A DNA stretch of 64,000 nt from Echinometra lucunter (taxonomy: Eukaryota; Echinodermata; Echinoidea; Camarodonta; Echinometridae), in assembly GCA_029962745.1 (NCBI GenBank), contig CM057153.1, positions 13,343,241-13,407,240 of the forward strand. The letters are read 5' to 3'. This document shows positions 59,101 to 64,000 of this stretch, in pieces (the stretch's first letter is position 1; each line of letters opens with the position of its first letter). The notes below the pieces were generated by a model that saw only the letters and a list, made by a program, of their open reading frames with translations, was not told the origin of the DNA and ran no database searches. The translations under genes were made by a program, and so were the position numbers.

Positions 59101-62100
59101 ATTAGCAACTTTGCCAGCATCTGTGATGTCATCATGGACAACTCTCCATTCATTTTGTACACAGAATTTAACATTTTCTTTGTTTTCAAGGAAAATAAAA
59201 ATTCTTTTGAATTATTTTATTGAGTATGACATGGCTATATCAATTCTGCAAGCATTTTGGGAAGAATTATGTTGATTCCTGACCTCAGATTTCATTTAAA
59301 TCAATTTTTAAAAAAAATATAATGTACAAAATGAATTGACAGTTGTCCACGATGACATCACAGATGCTGGCAAAGTTGCCAATTCAAGGATCGCCATAAT
59401 GAGGATTTACTCAAACTTTAAAAGTTCATAACTCTTGAACAGATTGTCTGATTTTCTTCAAACTTTCTTGGTGATCTTTATTCACTAAGAGCACACTGAT
59501 GCCTGGGTTGCACTCTCCTTTATTACTGGAGAGAGAGAGCGGTGAAAATTCATCATGTGAAATTATGCAAAACATGAATGTTAGACTTCTTAAAGTCCTA
59601 AGTATGGCTTGCACTTTGCTGCATACACTTACACTTTGCTGTCGAGTCCACTCCAGTGTTGAGTTACCTCCGTCCCCTATTATGTAAGAGCACTGATGAG
59701 CAAAACACGAGGGGTGTTTCCTCTATCGTTTGAGATCGGCAATGCTTCTGTATGAGCTATGAAATTTAAAAGGATATTGTGACTGCCAAAGGAATACATT
59801 TAGGTAGCATGGTATACAGAGTAGACAATGCTTCATGGATGCTATCTATCATGAAATAATTATTACAATGAAATTACAATTGAAACTGGGGGGTGTTTCA
59901 TAAAGCTGTTCATAAGTTACGAACGACTTTACGCACGACTCGTGATACCTTCTTATATGCTACATGTAAATGAATGAGAATCTGATTAGCACCCAAAGAA
60001 CATGTTCCAGTCGTTCGTAAAGTCGTTCGTAACTTACGAACAGCTTTATGAAACACCCCCCAGTTTCAATTGTAATTTCATCGTAATAATTATTTCATGA
60101 TAGATAGCATTGATGAAGCATTGTCTACACTGTATACCATGTTATCTAAATGCGTTGCATGCATCCCCTGGTAGTCGCCCATTTATAAAGCAATGCAGCA
60201 TCCCCCGGTAGAAAGTGCCTACTGGTTGTGTACTTTAACAAACATACTTGCTAATACATTCTAACTCAGGTTGCATGGCACAATTGCATAGACTTTAAAA
60301 AAAAATTCAGCCTTAAGTGATTGCAATAACCTTGGCCATCAGAGTTAGAATAGTAAGGATGTGTGGAGTATCGAGTCAAGGGCTTTATTTAGAAATTCAG
60401 TTGGTGAGGAACAGCTGGAACAGCTGTGGAATAGTGAAACAGCTGGAACATGGAACTAAAGGCTTGTTCAAAATTTATACTGTTACAGTTCGTTATTCTG
60501 AAGGTTCGTTAGGCCGAAGGTTTGTTAGTCCTAAAATTAAAAAAGGTTTGTTAGTTCATTAGTTATTTTCGGACTAACGTATCTTATTTCATTTTCGGAC
60601 TATCGAACATTTGGAATAACAAACCCTATTTCATTTTAGGATTAACAAACCTGATTTCATTTTCAGATTAAGGAACCTTTGAATAACAAACCTTATTTTA
60701 TTCTCTGACTAACAAACCTTCGGAATAACACCACAAATGTTCGGATTAACGAACCTTTTTCATTTTCGGACTAACGAACATATAGGCATATGCAGTTTGT
60801 GTGTTTCGGAACAACGAACCTTTGGAATTACAAACCTTTGGAATAACGAACATCACCCATTTATACATGCATGCAGCATTAAATTGGTTTTAAAAAAGCA
60901 GGGGGTGGTTTATTACAAAGTGAAAGCAGTGATGTAAAAAAGGGTGTGATACATGTAAGTGTACTTTCTTCTCTGTGTGTTTTAAGATACAGAAATGTGA
61001 CTCTCACTACACTTTTGAAAAACGCTGCATTTTAAATGCAAAGCTAAGACTGGATAAAACAGTCAGCCAAAATTTGAATGAAATCGGACATGGAGAAAGA
61101 ACATTATACCTATATGAAATTGTCTGTTTTGGCACTACTATAAGCTATTGGTGATATAATTTGTGGACAAATCTCAATATATTTTGAACACAGAATTTCA
61201 CATTATTCTATTTTTTTTCTTGAAGAACATGTGTTCTTATGTCCTTATCGCAAATATGTTGTGGAGGAAACACTCATGCATTATATATCTTGAGTTTAGC
61301 TTAAGAAAATGTTCAGACCCTTAACGAAATGAAAATGATTAATTATTTGCGTACAAAACAAATTGAGAGTTGTCTATAAAATTATGTGATCAATAGCTAT
61401 GGTCGTGTAAACAAGTGTCATATAGAAAATTTCATGTAGCAATTACTTCCTTATTCCATGTCCGATTTCATTTAAATTTGTGCTGATTTTTTTTCTTTTA
61501 TTTTGTCATAGCCTTGATTTAGAAACTACTTGACTTGAGGCCAGTTGAGGGTTTGGTTTCCTTTTAAAAAGTTTATTTAACTCTGTGTCATGTTACTTAA
61601 CATGTGTTCTGTATTATTTCAGCAATGTTTACCATCCATCATACATCTAAATGTTTTCTTTTTTTTTCTGTTGAAATAATGTAATTAAGTATTCATTAGT
61701 TATATTGATTTTTTTTTTTCATTTACATATCTCCATCCCATAAGGTGTGGAGGAGAGATTGACATATATATTCTTAAAAGCTGCCTATATTAGGTCAGGT
61801 TTAAACTTGAGCACAAAAGTTTAGTAAAAAAAATTTTCCTCACGTTTTCATTTCTTTTATTATATTTGTTATGAATCTGCCCATGTCCTAGGTTGAATTT
61901 ATTTCATGTATTTTCTATCAAATAGAAACCCAAAGGCCCAAATTCACAACAGAACTCTATTTTAAACCATGGTTTAAACCTCCAGAATTTTATTTTAAAG
62001 TGATTACACAATGGTTAAAATTTTTTTGATATATGATCGAGAATAGAATTCTAAGAAGAATAACATTAAAAATTTGATGATTTTCAATCAAAATCAATGC

Positions 62101-63870
62101 ATTTTGGCTAATTTTCTCATGAAAAGTCAAGAGCTGACGAAAAATTTGAGTAAGAGGTATGATGTAAAAGTGGGTACCCAGCTTCGCGCATTGCAGTTGT
62201 GCTGTGCGCTAGACTGTACCATATGCATTATACCTTGCGTGCATTTTGCTAGAATTGCGCAACAAGGTATCCACTTTGGACGTCAAAGTGGGTACCCAGT
62301 TGAAACTGGGTCACAGCTGAGGGGTCAAAAATATCCTGAAATCTTACCACATTTGGGGGTTTCCTTGGCAACACGACTTTTAAAAAAACTTTAGGCAGAT
62401 GATTTTCTGCTAATGAAATCATGCTCTTTTAAATGAACTAACATTGTTTCAGCATTGGTTACCCCCTTTAAACCATGGTTTAAATTTCCTTAAGTGTAGT
62501 ATGCAGATGTTCTGTTTTTACAGTGGATGGACATGAAAGCGCTTATAATATATGCAAATATTTACATTTATTGTAGTCCATAGTGTGGATAAACGCCACA
62601 GTTAGAACCATGGTTTAACCCATTGAGTACTAAGCATGAGATAAGTCGGGCTAGGGTCTTTGAAAAATGCCTGTTTTCCTGAAATCAAATCGTGCTTAAT
62701 GGGTCAGAATAGGGTCCTGTTAAAAGCTGAGAACAACCACAAACAACTGAGAACGACCGAGAGCAAGCACGAAGGACTGCAATCAAGGCTGTAATTGATA
62801 CAAAACACTGAGAACAATTTCGTTATCCTAACCTTAACCCCAACCCTAACCATAACCCTAACTCTAACCTCTAACTCTGACCCTAAGATAAAACCCCAAT
62901 CTTAGCCCTAACCCAAACTCTAACCGTTTATAAAATGAACAATTGCCATAGAGGTATGCATACATGTAAAGCACCCGTGGACTTTTCAAGTAGGATTTTA
63001 TATGGGCTCTTCTTGGTTACTCTTGGTCATTTGCGGTTGTTCTCGGCTTTTATTGGGCTGGGTTAGAATAAATATTGTATGAATTCAGGACGAATTGTTT
63101 GTCTCAGGGCTCAACATGAACAGGTGCATGGGACACATGGGCCTCAAATATTTAGGCATGGACCCCCCCCCCCTGAAAAGTTTTAACATGGCTCAATACA
63201 TCTAGAGCCAGGAATTTCAATTCTAGACCCCTTACCCCAAAAGTTAGTGTAGAGTACCGGTCTGTCCTCAGGAGGAAAAGATGCTTATACTTCTTTTAAA
63301 AAATAAAATCATTGTCATAATAAGCCAGTTCACGGTAAACTCGTGTCGCAAATGACCTCAAATATCCACAGATATTTTAAACATGGAGAGATCCCTTTGG
63401 TGCACTTTAAATAGTCACTCCCAGAGTGACAGAGGTGCCTCATGAATAGCTTTTATTTCCCCTTTTGAAAAGAATACTTCCACCTGGGTGTCATGGAATT
63501 CACCATGGGTACACAGTTATAATAGCACATGTCAAGTATTCGTGTCAGTGGGTTTTAGATTTTTGTCCCAAATGACCTTCATCTGCTCATGCTGAGCTTG
63601 TATCCGTGAACTGGCGTATAGCAGTCAAAAGTCTTGTACACTTTCCCTTGATTTTTAATAGACTTGTGGTGATAAAAGTGCAGGGGAAGATATATGTCAT
63701 CATTGCAAGTATTTGAGAATATTTATTTTCATATTTAATCTTTTGTAGAGCCTCCTGCTCCCGTTTGCGGCATGCAAGGTGTCGTGACGACAACTAATAA
63801 CTACACAATAGCTTTGGCTGATCACACATCTGTTGCCTTCAAGACATTTGACAACAGTTTTGCTGCAGCG
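52785..63870 (+). CDS. Single-pass, probably type II, membrane protein of unknown family (both ends incomplete)
   Basis: I do not recognise the family. Visible exons are 52785-53153, 55632-55676, 57118-57165 and 63749-63870, joined in frame (phases 1, 1, 1, then 0); the first exon needs an upstream exon supplying one base, and the last continues past the right edge. The cytosolic part carries a tandem KKDEG repeat (three 15-bp units near 52888-52932). A basic segment RFKKFCRENK precedes a ~21-residue hydrophobic helix (CLVGWMCIIIFLCILFFALYI), then DSKMKCKD. Basic-before/acidic-after charge suggests N-terminus inside. A short T/S/P stalk follows (TSSTG and two duplicated exons, TAKPDPTDST). 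Then EPPAPVCGMQGVVTTTNNYT begins a presumed extracellular domain with a cysteine and an N-glycosylation sequon (NYT). Other exons may hide in the 6.5-kb gap before 63749. Confidence 0.6.
53154..55178 (+). other. Intron of the membrane-protein gene
   Basis: No further exon recognised. Contains a pyrimidine-rich stretch near 53450-53630 and a (GT)n tract at about 53754-53776. Confidence 0.45.
55632..55676 (+). CDS. Membrane-protein gene: 45-nt stalk exon (duplicate 1)
   Basis: TTTATAG|GTTTCAGAACTGG ... AGTACTG|GTAAGT, phase 1-1, encoding FRTGTAKPDPTDST. It lies in copy 1 of the tandem duplication. Confidence 0.65.
56575..56982. mobile_element. piggyBac-type MITE, copy 2, with in-window empty site
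   Basis: Ends CCCATTCGTGACAG and CTGTCATTAATGGG between TTAA at 56571-56574 and 56983-56986. The orthologous point in duplication copy 1 (about 55500-55503) reads TGCTATTAAAGAGG with a single TTAA. Interior closely similar to 42211-42615. Confidence 0.92.
57118..57165 (+). CDS. Membrane-protein gene: 48-nt stalk exon (duplicate 2)
   Basis: The same exon in copy 2, one codon longer, encoding VRTRTTAKPDPTDST. Splice sites and frame are intact in both copies. Confidence 0.65.
57461..58019. mobile_element. Foldback MITE with ~260-bp arms (AAGGGAAAGTCTACCCTAG ends)
   Basis: The left arm 57461-57722 is inverted at about 57755-58019 (GATGACATCATATGCGAGCA / TGCTCGCATATGATGTCATC). TA precedes the left end; the right flank is CA. 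The left arm alone is also in duplication copy 1 (55973-56255), so the duplication breakpoint lies in this element. Confidence 0.8.
58950..59520. mobile_element. Foldback MITE with TA target duplication
   Basis: Ends AAGGAGAATGCAACCC and GGGTTGCACTCTCCTT lie between TA dinucleotides (58948-58949, 59521-59522). Arms share GATGTCATCATGGACAACT / AGTTGTCCACGATGACATC. The Tc1/mariner-like TA site suggests the mobilising family. Confidence 0.75.
59795..60155. repeat. Long palindrome enclosing a GGGGGGTGTTTCATAAAGC MITE
   Basis: Arms 59795-59937 and 60014-60155 are inverted. The inner part (59889-60062) is a known-looking short element, GTGTTTCATAAAGCTGTTC / GAACAGCTTTATGAAACAC. The inverted identity continues about 95 bp beyond its ends into AATTGAAACT flanking sequence. 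Confidence 0.8.
60481..60863. repeat. GTTCGTTA/TAACGAAC inverted-repeat element, copy 2
   Basis: Opposite orientation to 3577-3981. It starts TGTTACAGTTCGTTATTCTG and ends ATAACGAACATCACCC, the reverse complements of copy 1's ends, with the same repeated CATTTTCGGACTAACGAAC words inside. Confidence 0.75.
62712..63060. repeat. Inverted-repeat element with telomere-like core
   Basis: TAAAAGCTGAGAACAACCAC at left (62721) and GCGGTTGTTCTCGGCTTTTA at right (about 63032-63051) are imperfect inverted repeats of about 45 bp. Between them, about 62828-62928, is a degenerate CCCTAA array (AACCCTAACCATAACCCTAA). Ends unrelated to the 4419 element. Confidence 0.7.
63749..63870 (+). CDS. Membrane-protein gene: first ectodomain exon
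   Basis: TTTTGTAG|AGCCTCCTGCTCC to GCTGCAGCG|GTAAGG. Its phase fits the preceding exon (G+AG = Glu). It encodes EPPAPVCGMQGVVTTTNNYT through FKTFDNSFAAA. No domain name assigned. Confidence 0.6.
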
Positions 63871-63892
63871 GTAAGGACCCCATCACTCACTC

Positions 63893-63949
63893 CCTAACCC
63901 CTCAACCCCCCCCCCCTCCCCCCCCCCCCCTCCCACACACACTCACATT
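63893..63949. repeat. C-rich low-complexity tract
   Basis: CCCCTCAACC followed by C9-11 runs separated by T, then (AC)n, immediately downstream of the last visible exon donor. It may be error-prone in assembly. Confidence 0.8.
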
Positions 63950-64000
63950 TACTGTAGCAATGGAAATATCGATTTGGTTTAAAGTGATTACACAATGGTA

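Larger units (their letters stand above)
57756..63748 (+). other. Long intron of the membrane-protein gene
   Basis: Made largely of foldback elements (annotated separately), with a further decayed pair at about 61020-61510 (GAAATCGGACATGG / CCATGTCCGATTTC). No additional phase 1-1 exon was recognised, but short exons could be missed. Confidence 0.4.

Overview
The window is eukaryotic nuclear DNA. Genes have short exons with GT-AG introns, the sequence is AT-rich, and it is crowded with miniature inverted-repeat elements, G/C homopolymers and degenerate CCCTAA telomere-like arrays. Gene content (SLC7-type amino-acid transporter, SLC25A51-type mitochondrial carrier, THRAP3/BCLAF1-like RS protein, MTERF3) and repeat style (many TIR/foldback elements, a tRNA-derived SINE, frequent ACATGTAC and ACCGGTAC words) suggest a marine invertebrate deuterostome. 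An echinoderm such as a sea urchin is my best guess; the species is inferred, not proven.

Layout. (1) 243-732, minus: first coding exon of an SLC7 light-chain-type transporter; the rest lies off the left edge. (2) 1361-10366: intergenic, mostly repeats, including a 213-bp element with perfect 40-bp TIRs around a telomere-like core. (3) 10367-12676, minus: complete three-exon SLC25A51-like gene (348 aa), with a tRNA-derived SINE and two TAA-flanked elements just upstream. (4) 13.2-24.5 kb: repeat-dense intergenic DNA with a 613-bp TAGACC element, a nested foldback and a non-LTR reverse-transcriptase remnant. (5) 24628-34281, plus: RS/RG-rich THRAP3/BCLAF1-like gene with a candidate 15-nt microexon and a 6-kb purine-skewed first intron. 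(6) 34.3-40.1 kb: 3' flank with MITEs. (7) 40175-45678, minus: complete five-exon MTERF3 (451 aa), whose introns hold a piggyBac-type MITE, another telomere-like array and a perfect 20-bp hairpin. (8) 46-52.7 kb: intergenic, more TAGACC elements. (9) 52785-63870, plus: 5'-incomplete and 3'-incomplete gene for a single-pass, probably type II, membrane protein. A tandem ~1.1-kb duplication copied one of its small symmetric exons, and a TTAA-flanked MITE then landed in one copy.

The genes are not an operon and share no evident pathway, although SLC25A51 (mitochondrial NAD+ import) and MTERF3 (mitochondrial transcription/ribosome biogenesis) both act in mitochondria. I found no prokaryote-type system. 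The most notable material is repetitive: telomere-like cores framed by unrelated inverted repeats at three loci, an in-window empty/filled site pair for a TTAA element, two 9-bp-TSD element families, and an element of ~110-bp tandem units between TIRs with a repeated GTGCGTC motif.
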